From contig CAAGBN010000056.1 in the NCBI GenBank assembly GCA_900768075.1, forward strand, positions 1 through 44,647: a stretch of 44,647 bases of DNA. The letters run 5' to 3'. Position 1 is the first letter of the stretch; each line of letters begins with the position of its first letter. This DNA comes from Clostridia bacterium. GTDB taxonomy: Bacteria > Bacillota > Clostridia > Oscillospirales > Acutalibacteraceae. The position numbers were made by a program, and so were the translations under genes. The notes below the pieces were generated by a model. The model did not search any database. It was not told where the DNA came from and saw only the letters and a program-made list of their open reading frames with translations. This document shows positions 30,545 through 37,813 of this stretch, piece after piece.

Positions 30545-30633
30545 GCGGCTCCATTGCCGAATGGAATTCGGCACGTGAGTGCTGCGCACTCACGAAAATC
30601 GCCAAAGGCGATTTTATGGAGCCGCAACCCACC
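30545..30633 (-). repeat. Cloverleaf repeat element, copy 2
   Basis: Read on the minus strand: GAGGTGGG flank (30626-30635 region), then a perfect 10-bp outer stem (30616-30625 with 30545-30554). Three perfect hairpins follow in the same order as copy 1: AAAATCGCC/GGCGATTTT (30595-30615), a 9-bp middle stem (30574-30594) and TGCCGAAT/ATTCGGCA (30555-30573). There are no unpaired bases at the junction. Outer-stem inner half and middle arm differ in sequence from copy 1 but remain fully paired. It lies between the convergent ABC exporter and lexA genes, after lexA and in its sense. Confidence 0.88.
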
Positions 30634-30644
30634 TCTTGCACAAA

Positions 30645-30672
30645 CCAAAAGCGATGCAGAACAATCTGCACC
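30645..30672 (-). terminator. Possible weak terminator of lexA
   Basis: On the minus strand GGTGCAGA / TCTGCATC (30665-30672 and 30653-30660, one G-T pair) is followed by GCTTTTGG. The T-run is poor. The cloverleaf element comes directly after. Confidence 0.4.
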
Positions 30673-30683
30673 GCCATAGCTTA

Positions 30684-31280
30684 TCAGAAATATCTTGTAA
30701 GACCCACTACCTTGCCGAGAATAATAAGCTCGTCAACGATAATAGGATCGAAGGTGTCGTTTTCAGGCTGAAGTCTGAAGTGACCGTTTTCCTTATAGAA
30801 GGTCTTAACTGTTGCCTCATCTTCAATAAGAGCAACAACTATATCACCGTTACGGGCAACAGGAGTCTTTTCAACATAGAGGATGTCACCGTCAAAAATG
30901 CCTGCATTAATCATACTTTCACCGCGGACACGAAGTGCAAACATCACCTTGTCTGATGATATATGCGAGCCGTTGAAGGGTATGTAGCATTCAATCTGCT
31001 CTGTTGCAAGAATAGGAAGACCAGCTGTAACAACACCGAGCAAGGGCACGTGTCTGACATTTTCGCTCTGACCGACAATTCTGATAGAACGCTTATGCAT
31101 AGGGTCACGCATAATATAGCCCTTTTCCTCAAGTGCAAGAAGATTTGCCTGAACTGAGGATGTGGAGCGCAGACCGACAGCCTGACAGATTTCTCTGACG
31201 GTAGGAGGTACACCTCCGCCTGAACGCTCTTTTAAAAATTCAAGAATAGCCTGTTGATTATCGGTTAAATCGTAACTCAT
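30684..31280 (-). CDS. lexA: LexA repressor
   Basis: The SOS response repressor, 198 residues from the ATG at 31280, chosen because GAAAGGAG precedes it and the upstream extension would include the promoter. The N-terminal winged helix (about 1-65) carries VPPTVREICQAVGLRSTSSV. The autocleavage site is A86-G87 (VTAGLP) and the catalytic pair is S122 (RGESM) and K159 (ATVKTF), all intact. Damage-activated RecA would promote self-cleavage. Two LexA boxes in its promoter indicate autoregulation. It is divergent from the SpoIIQ-like gene. Confidence 0.97.
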   Translation of the reverse strand: MSYDLTDNQQAILEFLKERSGGGVPPTVREICQAVGLRSTSSVQANLLALEEKGYIMRDPMHKRSIRIVGQSENVRHVPLLGVVTAGLPILATEQIECYIPFNGSHISSDKVMFALRVRGESMINAGIFDGDILYVEKTPVARNGDIVVALIEDEATVKTFYKENGHFRLQPENDTFDPIIVDELIILGKVVGLTRYF

Positions 31281-31340
31281 AAGGATACTCCTTTCAAAAA
31301 ATGTATTATTATGTCGAGCTTTGTAAATACTTGTAAAAAC

Positions 31341-31405
31341 AACACAAATGTTCGTTTGCAAGGTCATTATAACATATAAAATCAGAAAATGCAAACATTT
31401 GTTCA
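31341..31405 (-). promoter_or_regulatory. lexA promoter with two SOS boxes
   Basis: On the minus strand -35 TTGCAT (31389-31394) and -10 TATAAT (31366-31371) are 17 bases apart. Box 2, TGAACAAATGTTTG (31392-31405), overlaps the -35 element. Box 1, CGAACATTTGTGTT (31341-31354), lies just past the start site. Both resemble the Bacillus-type consensus CGAAC-N4-GTTCG. Confidence 0.8.
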
Positions 31406-31442
31406 TATAAAATTGTAAATTTTTTATGTTTTTTCCGCTATT

Positions 31443-31473
31443 GTTTATATTTCTGTTGTTTCTGCTAATAATA
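31443..31473 (+). promoter_or_regulatory. Sigma-F/G-like promoter of the SpoIIQ-like gene
   Basis: GTTTA (31443-31447) and GCTAATAATA (31464-31473) with a 16-base spacer resemble the forespore sigma consensus (GYWTA, about 15 bases, GGNRANANTW), with one mismatch in the -10 part. No sigma-A pair of equal quality is seen here. Confidence 0.5.
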
Positions 31474-31509
31474 TAAGTAACTTCAAACTAAGAAACGGTG
31501 GATACAAAT

Positions 31510-32235
31510 ATGAAAGAGAAAAAAACTATCATAGAAAAGATTTCTTCGGGGAAGGGCTTTTATATAACAGCTGCACTGAGCTTTGCAGTTATAGTGGCAG
31601 CCATCGCTTTTGTTTATAATTCCTCGGTAAATATGCTTCAGGAGCTGGATATTCCGACAACCTTGGAGCAGGTAGAAAAGAATCAGCCTGATGTAAGCGA
31701 CCCGAGAAAATATACCGACGATGAGACTTCAGAAGAAGATGAGATTGTAAGTACAACTGAGCCTGTGACAACAACCAAAGCCTCAACTCAACCGACAACT
31801 CAGGCAACAACCCGGACTTCTACTGTAGAGGCTTTCAGTAACGACAGCTTTATGCTGCCTTTATCGGGTGATGTTGACCGAAAGTTTTCACTCAGCGTCG
31901 TCTATGACGAAACTATGGAGGATTGGCGCACTCACAAGGGAGTCGATTTTCTCGGCAACAAAGGTGACGATGTTCTGAGCATCGGCAACGGCAAGGTTTC
32001 AAAGGTGATTTTCGATCCCGTTTTCGGCTACACAATAGAGGTTGATTACGGTGATTTCACCGGAAGATATTGCGGAATTGACCAGAGTGGTGCCGTGGGC
32101 ATTGATGACACTGTTACAAAAGGCTCTGTCATCGGCAAAATCGGTGATATTCCCTGCGAAAGTCAGCAGGAAAGCCATCTGCATTTTGAAGTGATAAAAA
32201 ATGGCAGTGCCATTGATCCTATGGATATTTTTTAA
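31510..32235 (+). CDS. spoIIQ: SpoIIQ-like membrane-anchored M23 protein
   Basis: A 241-residue protein with one N-terminal membrane segment (about 17-37), an acidic then Thr-rich linker (70-108) and a C-terminal LytM/M23 domain (about 115-241). Zinc ligands H142 and D146 (RTHKGVDF) and the HLH motif (H223, H225) are present. The other catalytic His, normally in a Y-x-H pattern, is replaced in GRYCGID (C188), so peptidase activity is doubtful. The pattern VVYDETMEDWRTHKGVD fits Clostridial SpoIIQ, which binds SpoIIIAH across the forespore septum. GGTGG precedes the ATG; a GTG at 31498 is an alternative start. The sigma-F-like promoter supports the identification, which remains partly inferred. 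Confidence 0.75.
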   Translation: MKEKKTIIEKISSGKGFYITAALSFAVIVAAIAFVYNSSVNMLQELDIPTTLEQVEKNQPDVSDPRKYTDDETSEEDEIVSTTEPVTTTKASTQPTTQATTRTSTVEAFSNDSFMLPLSGDVDRKFSLSVVYDETMEDWRTHKGVDFLGNKGDDVLSIGNGKVSKVIFDPVFGYTIEVDYGDFTGRYCGIDQSGAVGIDDTVTKGSVIGKIGDIPCESQQESHLHFEVIKNGSAIDPMDIF

Positions 32236-32337
32236 GCTGAAAAGACACTGCAAAACGACAAAAATGCCAACTGAATTCGCCTGAAAAGAGTCATTTTTGA
32301 AATTATTGACAAAAAGCATTTTCCATACAGTTTTTAA

Positions 32338-32367
32338 TTGACAAAAACCAAAGTTTTGTGCTATAAT
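32338..32367 (+). promoter_or_regulatory. Sigma-A promoter of the purine operon
   Basis: Consensus TTGACA (32338-32343) and TATAAT (32362-32367), 18-base spacer. Another TTGACA at about 32306 has no matching -10 box. Transcription from about 32374 starts about 30 bases before the riboswitch. Confidence 0.8.
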
Positions 32368-32401
32368 TTCATTGTATTTCGTGCTATATTATTATAGTAT
32401 A

Positions 32402-32485
32402 AATTCCCTTGAAACTGACGGATAAGTGGAGCACCACGTGGATTAAGGGAAATCTTATATCAGTCGACCGTCTGGGCTACTTATC
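32402..32485 (+). ncRNA. ZTP (pfl) riboswitch
   Basis: The leader carries the landmarks of the ZTP/ZMP-sensing pfl RNA. P1 pairs TTCCCTT with AAGGGAA (32404-32410 and 32446-32452), ACTGACGG follows P1, a GTGG/CCAC hairpin lies at about 32426-32436, and the highly conserved downstream element CGACCGTCTGGGC is at 32465-32477. ZTP and ZMP (AICAR) accumulate when 10-formyl-tetrahydrofolate is short, and the RNA then turns genes on. Its place upstream of purE and a purine operon that includes the folate-dependent PurN, AICAR transformylase and GlyA fits this exactly. Confidence 0.9.
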
Positions 32486-32519
32486 AAGGGATCACCCTTG
32501 TTTAAGTATGCCCTTTTTG
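32474..32519 (+). terminator. Riboswitch-controlled terminator before purE
   Basis: GGGC-TACTTA-CAAGGG (32474-32490) pairs with CCCTTG-TAAGTA-GCCC (32495-32513) with single-base or two-base offsets, followed by TTTTTG. The left arm uses the GGGC of the conserved CUGGGC aptamer element, so ligand binding and the terminator are mutually exclusive. Confidence 0.88.
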
Positions 32520-32583
32520 TTTTGCTCGGAACAGCAAAGGACTATACAGTAAATTTATCTCTTTTATGAGGAGGATTTTTAAT

Positions 32584-33078
32584 ATGAAAAAAGTTGCAAT
32601 TATCATGGGAAGCGACAGTGATTTACCTGTAGTTTCAAAGGCTGCTGACACCTTAAAGCAGTTCGGTGTACCCTATGAGCTTCATATCTATTCAGCTCAC
32701 CGCACACCTGTTGAAGCTAAGGAATTCAGTGAAAACGCAAGAGCAAACGGCTTCGGTGTAATTATTGCTGCTGCAGGTATGGCTGCACACCTTGCAGGCG
32801 CTATCGCCGCAAACACAACTCTGCCCGTAATCGGCATCCCTATGAAATCAAAATATCTCGACGGTATTGATGCACTTCTTTCAACAGTACAGATGCCCTC
32901 AGGCATTCCTGTAGCTACTGTTGCTATTGACGGTGATGTCAATGCCGCTTTGTTGTCTATTGAAATACTTGCAGTTACCGATGAAGAGCTTGCAAAGAAG
33001 CTCAAGGACAAGAGAGACGCAGACACAAAAACAGTTCTCGAAAAAAATGCAGCTGCTGAAAAGCAGTTCAATATATAA
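32584..33078 (+). CDS. purE: N5-carboxyaminoimidazole ribonucleotide mutase PurE
   Basis: First structural gene of the purine operon. The 164-residue protein has the PurE start GSDSDLPVV and the IYSAHRTP motif (with the catalytic His) near residue 40. Class I enzymes convert N5-CAIR to CAIR. No purK is seen next to it, so either purK lies elsewhere or this PurE uses AIR and CO2; length and motifs alone do not settle this. AGGAGG precedes the ATG at 32584; an in-frame ATG at 32566 lies upstream of that ribosome site and is rejected. Confidence 0.95.
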   Translation: MKKVAIIMGSDSDLPVVSKAADTLKQFGVPYELHIYSAHRTPVEAKEFSENARANGFGVIIAAAGMAAHLAGAIAANTTLPVIGIPMKSKYLDGIDALLSTVQMPSGIPVATVAIDGDVNAALLSIEILAVTDEELAKKLKDKRDADTKTVLEKNAAAEKQFNI

Positions 33079-33113
33079 AATTTTTTAATTTTAAATAACG
33101 GAGGTCACTCAAA

Positions 33114-33794
33114 ATGGAAAAGATTTACACAGGTAAAACAAAGGACGTATTCAAACTCGAAAACGGCAACTGCCTTCTTAAGTTCAAGGACGACTGCACA
33201 GGTAAAGACGGCGTTTTTGATCCCGGCGAAAACTCAGTAGGCCTTACAATCGACGGTGTTGGCGATGTTAACCTTCGCATGTCAATCTACTTCTTTGAAA
33301 AAGTTAATGCAGCAGGCATTAAGACTCACTATGTAAATGCTAACCTCGAAGATACAACAATGGAAGTTCTTCCTGCAAAGGTATTCGGTCACGGTCTTGA
33401 AGTTATCTGCCGTCACAAGGCTGTAGGCAGCTTCATCCGCCGTTACGGTGATTATATCGAAGAAGGCGCTGACCTTCCCGCATATGTTGAAATGACATTC
33501 AAAAACGATGCTAAGGGCGATCCCCTTGTAATCAAAGACGCTCTTGTAGCTCTCGGTGTTATGACAGACAAGCAGTATGAGGACATCAAGGTTATGACAC
33601 AGCAGATCACTCAGATCGTTGCTGACGACCTTAAGGAAAAGGGCCTCGTTCTCTATGATATCAAGTTCGAGTTCGGTTACGATCCCGACGGCAACGTAAT
33701 GCTCATCGACGAAATCGCATCAGGTAACATGCGTGTTTATAAGGACGGCAAGTATATCGATCCTATGACACTCTCAGAACTTTTCTTTGCATAA
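33114..33794 (+). CDS. purC: SAICAR synthetase PurC
   Basis: Joins aspartate to CAIR with ATP, giving SAICAR. The 226-residue protein starts with the family pattern KIYTGKTKDVF and contains EVICRHKAVGSFIRRYG and LIDEIASGNMRVY, the substrate- and ATP-binding segments. GGAGG precedes the ATG. It follows purE by 35 bases and is separated from the PurF homologue by a 160-base structured spacer. Confidence 0.95.
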   Translation: MEKIYTGKTKDVFKLENGNCLLKFKDDCTGKDGVFDPGENSVGLTIDGVGDVNLRMSIYFFEKVNAAGIKTHYVNANLEDTTMEVLPAKVFGHGLEVICRHKAVGSFIRRYGDYIEEGADLPAYVEMTFKNDAKGDPLVIKDALVALGVMTDKQYEDIKVMTQQITQIVADDLKEKGLVLYDIKFEFGYDPDGNVMLIDEIASGNMRVYKDGKYIDPMTLSELFFA

Positions 33795-33814
33795 GTTTAT
33801 ATTAACCGGAATAG

Positions 33815-33946
33815 CCTGGAGGGTATATGCCCTTCGGGGCTTTTCGGCATTTTAAAGCATTAGCTTTTATTACGCTCAAAGGCAAAAATCCTTGAGCTTC
33901 ACAAGTATTCTAACGACACATAGGGGTTTTCCCCACCAACTAAGGA
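33815..33946 (+). other. Structured purC-purF spacer with three hairpins
   Basis: The 160 bases between purC and the PurF homologue are much longer than other gaps in this operon. They hold a GCCC-TTCG-GGGC tetraloop hairpin (33829-33840) followed by TTTT, an 8-bp bulged hairpin GCTCAA(A)GG / CCTTGAGC (33874-33897) and a GGGG-TTTT-CCCC hairpin (33923-33934) just before the TAAGGAG ribosome site. I recognise no known RNA family. Confidence 0.5.
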
Positions 33947-33954
33947 GCAATTAA

Positions 33955-35379
33955 ATGGGTGGTTTTTTTGGCGCAGTCAGCAAGAACGATACTATCCTCG
34001 ATGTATTCTTCGGCACTGACTATCACTCTCACCTTGGCACTCGTCGCGGCGGTATGGCTGCATACGATGAGGCAAAGGGATTACAAAGAAAAATTCATAA
34101 CATTGAAAATTCACCTTTCAGAACAAAGTTTGAAAACATCTCAAACAAAATGAAAGGTACAGCCGCAATCGGCTCTATCAGTGACTCTGATGCACAGCCC
34201 TTGCTTGTACGTTCAAAGCTCGGTCTTTATGCTATATGCATTATCGGCTTAATCAACAACAGAAAAAAGCTCGTTGAAGATTTCATCTTCTCAAACAGCG
34301 GCCACTTTGGTGCTGTGACCAACGAGGGTATCAACTCAACAGAGCTTGTTGCCGCTCTTATCAATCAGAAGGATTCTTTCGCTGAGGGTATCGCTTATGC
34401 ACAGAGTCTTATCGACGGCACAGCTTCAATACTCATTCTTACAGATGACGGCAGAATCATTACTGCCCGCGACAGATTAGGCAGAATTCCCGTTTTAATC
34501 GGCAAAAACGACGAGGGCTACTGTGTTTCCTTTGAAGACTTCGCCTATAAAAAATTAGGCTATGCAGACTACAAGGAATTAGGCCCCGGTGAAATCGTAG
34601 AGTTTACAGCTGACTCCTTCAGGATTTTGAAGGAAGCCGGCAAGGAAACTAAAATCTGCGCATTCCTCTGGTCATACTACGGCTACTCAACTTCCTGCTA
34701 TGAAGGAGTCAACGTTGAGGTTATGCGATACAAGAACGGTCAGATTATGGCCGAAGCTGACCGTAAAAACGGCATAGCTCAGGATATCGACTATGTAAGC
34801 GGTGTTCCCGATTCAGGCACACCTCACGCTATCGGCTATGCACACGAAAGCAGAATTCAGTTTGCCCGACCCTTTATCAAATACACACCGACATGGGCAA
34901 GAAGCTTCACCCCTGCCAATCAGAACGAAAGAAACAGAGTCGCTAAAATGAAGCAGATTCCTGTTCACGATCTTATCCACGGCAAAAAGCTTCTCTTTGT
35001 TGACGACAGTATCGTACGCGGTACTCAGCTTCGTGAGACAGTTGAATTTCTTTATGAAAACGGTGCAAAAGAGGTACATATCCGTTCAGCTTGTCCTCCG
35101 ATTATGTACTCTTGCAAATATCTCAACTTTTCAAGAGCGACCTCAGAGATGGAGCTTATTGCAAGAAGCACTATAGTGGAGCTTGAAGGCGAAGACGGCA
35201 TAAAATATATTGATGAATACATCGACCCCACAACTCAAAGAGGTCAGAATTTAAGACGCGCTATTTGTGAAAAGCTTCATTTCACATCTCTTGAATTCCA
35301 GTCAATAGACGGAATCATCAAAGCAATAGGACTTCCGGCCGACAAGGTTTGCACCTACTGTTGGACCGGTAAAGAATAA
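33955..35379 (+). CDS. purF: PurF-type amidophosphoribosyltransferase lacking the N-terminal nucleophile Cys
   Basis: A 474-residue homologue of PurF, which makes phosphoribosylamine from PRPP and an amino donor. The phosphoribosyltransferase half is sound: LLFVDDSIVRGTQ with D350-D351 is the PRPP loop. Cysteines for the Fe-S cluster of B. subtilis-type PurF are present (C235, C387, C466, C469). The glutaminase half is altered: the protein starts MGGFFG instead of MCGIFG, so Gly replaces the nucleophile Cys. The conserved HRGQES, HVRY and HNGNL patterns are replaced (GTRRGGM, GSISD, IIGLIN). It may use free ammonia or another glutaminase; this is inference. Similar MGGFFG-type PurF proteins exist in Bacteroidetes as I recall. 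Confidence 0.9.
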   Translation: MGGFFGAVSKNDTILDVFFGTDYHSHLGTRRGGMAAYDEAKGLQRKIHNIENSPFRTKFENISNKMKGTAAIGSISDSDAQPLLVRSKLGLYAICIIGLINNRKKLVEDFIFSNSGHFGAVTNEGINSTELVAALINQKDSFAEGIAYAQSLIDGTASILILTDDGRIITARDRLGRIPVLIGKNDEGYCVSFEDFAYKKLGYADYKELGPGEIVEFTADSFRILKEAGKETKICAFLWSYYGYSTSCYEGVNVEVMRYKNGQIMAEADRKNGIAQDIDYVSGVPDSGTPHAIGYAHESRIQFARPFIKYTPTWARSFTPANQNERNRVAKMKQIPVHDLIHGKKLLFVDDSIVRGTQLRETVEFLYENGAKEVHIRSACPPIMYSCKYLNFSRATSEMELIARSTIVELEGEDGIKYIDEYIDPTTQRGQNLRRAICEKLHFTSLEFQSIDGIIKAIGLPADKVCTYCWTGKE

Positions 35380-35400
35380 AAAATACAGGAGAATATAACA

Positions 35401-36453
35401 ATGGATCATAAAAATTCTTTTTCTGCAAGCTATGCAGCTGCAGGCGTAGATATTACAGCCGGTTACAAATCGGTTGAACTTATGAAAAAGCACGTTGCAA
35501 GAACACGTAACGAAGGCTCAGTTGATGATGTAGGCGGCTTCGGCGGTTGCTTCGACCTCAGCTGTGTTGCAGGTATGGAGCATCCCATTTCAGTTTCAGG
35601 TACTGACGGCTGCGGCACAAAGGTTAAGCTTGCTATCCTTATGGATAAGCACGATACAATCGGTATCGATGCAGTTGCTATGTGTGTAAACGATATCATC
35701 TGCGTTGGTGCTAAGCCTCTCTTCTTCCTTGACTATATTGCTTGCGGTAAGAACTTCCCCGAAAAGATTGCCGAAATCGTAGGCGGTGTTGCAGAAGGCT
35801 GTGTACAGTCAGGCTGTGCTCTTATCGGCGGTGAAACAGCAGAGCATCCCGGCCTTATGCCCGAGGAGGATTACGACCTTGCAGGCTTCGCAGTAGGCGT
35901 TGTTGACAAGCCCAAGATGATTGACAACAGCAAGATGGCTGCAGGCGACGTAGTTATCGCTCTTCCCTCAACAGGTATCCACTCAAACGGCTTCAGCTTA
36001 TGCCGTAAGGTATTCGATATCGATAACAATAACCCCGAGCTTTATGTGCCCAGAGACGAACTCGACGGCAAGAGCATTGCAGAAGCTTTACTTGTTCCCA
36101 CAAAGATTTATGTAAAGCCCGTTCTCGCTCTTCTTGAAAAGATCACAGTTAAGGGTATTTCACATATCACAGGCGGCGGCTTCTATGAGAATATCCCCCG
36201 TTCAATCCCCGACGGCCTTTGCGCTAAGATTGATAAGAGCGCTGTTAAGGTGCTTCCCATCTTTGATGTTATCGCCAAGTGGGGCAACATTCCCGAAAGA
36301 GATATGTATAACACATACAACATGGGCGTAGGTATGAGCATCGTTGTGCCTGCTTGCGAGGTTGAGGATGCTATCGCTATTCTCAAGGATAACGGCATTG
36401 ACGCTTATGTTATCGGTGAAATTATCGAAGGCGACGAGAAGGTGATTCTCTGA
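35401..36453 (+). CDS. purM: Phosphoribosylformylglycinamidine cyclo-ligase PurM
   Basis: Converts FGAM to AIR with ATP. The 350-residue protein has the family motifs SVDDVGGFGGCFDL, SVSGTDGCGTKVKLA, MCVNDIICVGAKPLFFLDY, LIGGETAEHPGLM and HITGGGFYENIPR in order. The stop codon overlaps the purN ATG (TGATG), indicating coupling. It follows purF by 21 bases. Confidence 0.97.
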   Translation: MDHKNSFSASYAAAGVDITAGYKSVELMKKHVARTRNEGSVDDVGGFGGCFDLSCVAGMEHPISVSGTDGCGTKVKLAILMDKHDTIGIDAVAMCVNDIICVGAKPLFFLDYIACGKNFPEKIAEIVGGVAEGCVQSGCALIGGETAEHPGLMPEEDYDLAGFAVGVVDKPKMIDNSKMAAGDVVIALPSTGIHSNGFSLCRKVFDIDNNNPELYVPRDELDGKSIAEALLVPTKIYVKPVLALLEKITVKGISHITGGGFYENIPRSIPDGLCAKIDKSAVKVLPIFDVIAKWGNIPERDMYNTYNMGVGMSIVVPACEVEDAIAILKDNGIDAYVIGEIIEGDEKVIL

Positions 36454-37082
36454 TGGCTAAAAAAATAGCAGTTCTCGTCTCAGGTGGCGGAACAAATCTT
36501 CAGGCTCTCATCGACGCTGAAAAAACAGGAATGTTCGGTGAAAGCAAAATCACTCTTGTAATAGCTTCAAAGCCCGGCGTATATGCTCTTGAGAGAGCTG
36601 CCAATAATGGTATTGACTCAGCAGTGCTTTGCAAAAAGGACTATGCTGATATCGCAGCTTATTCAAAGGCTCTCACAGATACTCTCAAGGCCAACGATAT
36701 TGACCTTGTGGTACTGGCAGGCTTTCTCACCATTATCGATGAGCAGGTTTATGAGGCTTATCCCAATGCTATTATCAATATTCATCCTGCACTTATCCCC
36801 TCATTCTGCGGTAAAGGCTACTACGGTCTTCACGTACACGAGGCGGCTCTTGCAAAGGGTGTAAAGGTTTCAGGTGCAACAGTGCACTTCGTAACTCCCG
36901 AATGTGATGCAGGTCCCATAATTTTACAGAAGGCTGTTGAGGTAAAGCAGGGCGACACACCCGAGACTCTTCAGCAGAGAATTATGGAAGAGGCTGAATG
37001 GAATATACTTCCCGAAGCAGTAAAGCTTTTCTGCGAAGATAAGCTTACAGTAAAAAATAACATAGTTTATATAGGAGAATAA
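36453..37082 (+). CDS. purN: Phosphoribosylglycinamide formyltransferase PurN
   Basis: Transfers the formyl group of 10-formyl-THF to GAR. The 209-residue protein has LVSGGGTNLQALID (phosphate binding), the catalytic NIHPALIPSF segment (N and H near 108-110) and the HFVTPECDAGPII segment carrying the catalytic Asp. It is one of two folate-dependent steps in the operon, which fits control by a ZTP riboswitch. It overlaps purM by one base and ends 2 bases before the next gene. Confidence 0.97.
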   Translation: MAKKIAVLVSGGGTNLQALIDAEKTGMFGESKITLVIASKPGVYALERAANNGIDSAVLCKKDYADIAAYSKALTDTLKANDIDLVVLAGFLTIIDEQVYEAYPNAIINIHPALIPSFCGKGYYGLHVHEAALAKGVKVSGATVHFVTPECDAGPIILQKAVEVKQGDTPETLQQRIMEEAEWNILPEAVKLFCEDKLTVKNNIVYIGE

Positions 37083-37084
37083 AA

Positions 37085-37801
37085 ATGAAAATTTCAACTA
37101 TAAAAGACGAGCTGGGTTCTCTTGCTTACCACGGCAGAGGTATTATGATCGGTAAAAGTGCTGACGGCAAAAAGGCTGTAACTGCATATTTCATTATGGG
37201 CAGAAGCGTAAACAGCCGTAACCGCGTTTTCGTGCTTGAGGGCGACGATATGCGCACAAAGGCTTTCGACGAAAGCAAAATGACAGATCCCCATCTCATT
37301 ATCTACTACCCCGTTCGTGTACTCGGCAACAAAACTATCGTAACAAACGGTGATCAGACCGATACAATCTACGAGCTTATGGATAAGCAGATGACATTTG
37401 AGCAGGCTCTTCGCACAAGAGAGTTCGAAGACGACAAGCCCAACTTCACTCCCAGAATTTCAGGTATCATCCGTCTTGACAAGGAAGGTATGAACTACGC
37501 AATGTCAATTCTCAAGAGTGCTGAAGGTGACGACAGCTCATGCGAAAGATTCACCTACGCTTACTCAAATCCCCTTTGCGGCAGAGCTAAGTTCATCCAC
37601 ACATACGATTGTGAAGGCGATCCCCTGCCCTCATTTGAAGGTGAGCCCAAGACTCTTGAGCTTCCCGACGTAAGCATTGACGAGCTCACAGATCTTATCT
37701 GGACTAACCTCAACGAAGACAACAAGGTTTCACTTTTCGTAAGATATATCGATATCGAAAGCGGCGAAAGCGAAACAAGAGTAGTCAATAAGAATAAATA
37801 A
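37085..37801 (+). CDS. purO: IMP cyclohydrolase, PurO family
   Basis: A 238-residue protein of the PurO family, first known from archaea, which closes the purine ring by converting FAICAR to IMP. Family features include YHGRGIMIGKS near the N-terminus, MGRSVNSRNRVF (about 38-49) and YYPVRVLGN. It replaces the N-terminal IMP cyclohydrolase half of the usual bacterial bifunctional PurH and sits directly before a stand-alone AICAR transformylase. This arrangement supports the assignment. Confidence 0.9.
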   Translation: MKISTIKDELGSLAYHGRGIMIGKSADGKKAVTAYFIMGRSVNSRNRVFVLEGDDMRTKAFDESKMTDPHLIIYYPVRVLGNKTIVTNGDQTDTIYELMDKQMTFEQALRTREFEDDKPNFTPRISGIIRLDKEGMNYAMSILKSAEGDDSSCERFTYAYSNPLCGRAKFIHTYDCEGDPLPSFEGEPKTLELPDVSIDELTDLIWTNLNEDNKVSLFVRYIDIESGESETRVVNKNK

Positions 37802-37813
37802 GGAGAATTTAAA

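Noticed and set aside
30579..30956. Plus-strand open frame antisense to lexA and across the cloverleaf
   Set aside because: It overlaps the convincing lexA frame on the other strand, has no ribosome site and includes the hairpins of the repeat.
31281..31406. N-terminal extension of LexA
   Set aside because: It would translate back through the -10 box and both SOS boxes; a good ribosome site precedes the ATG at 31280.
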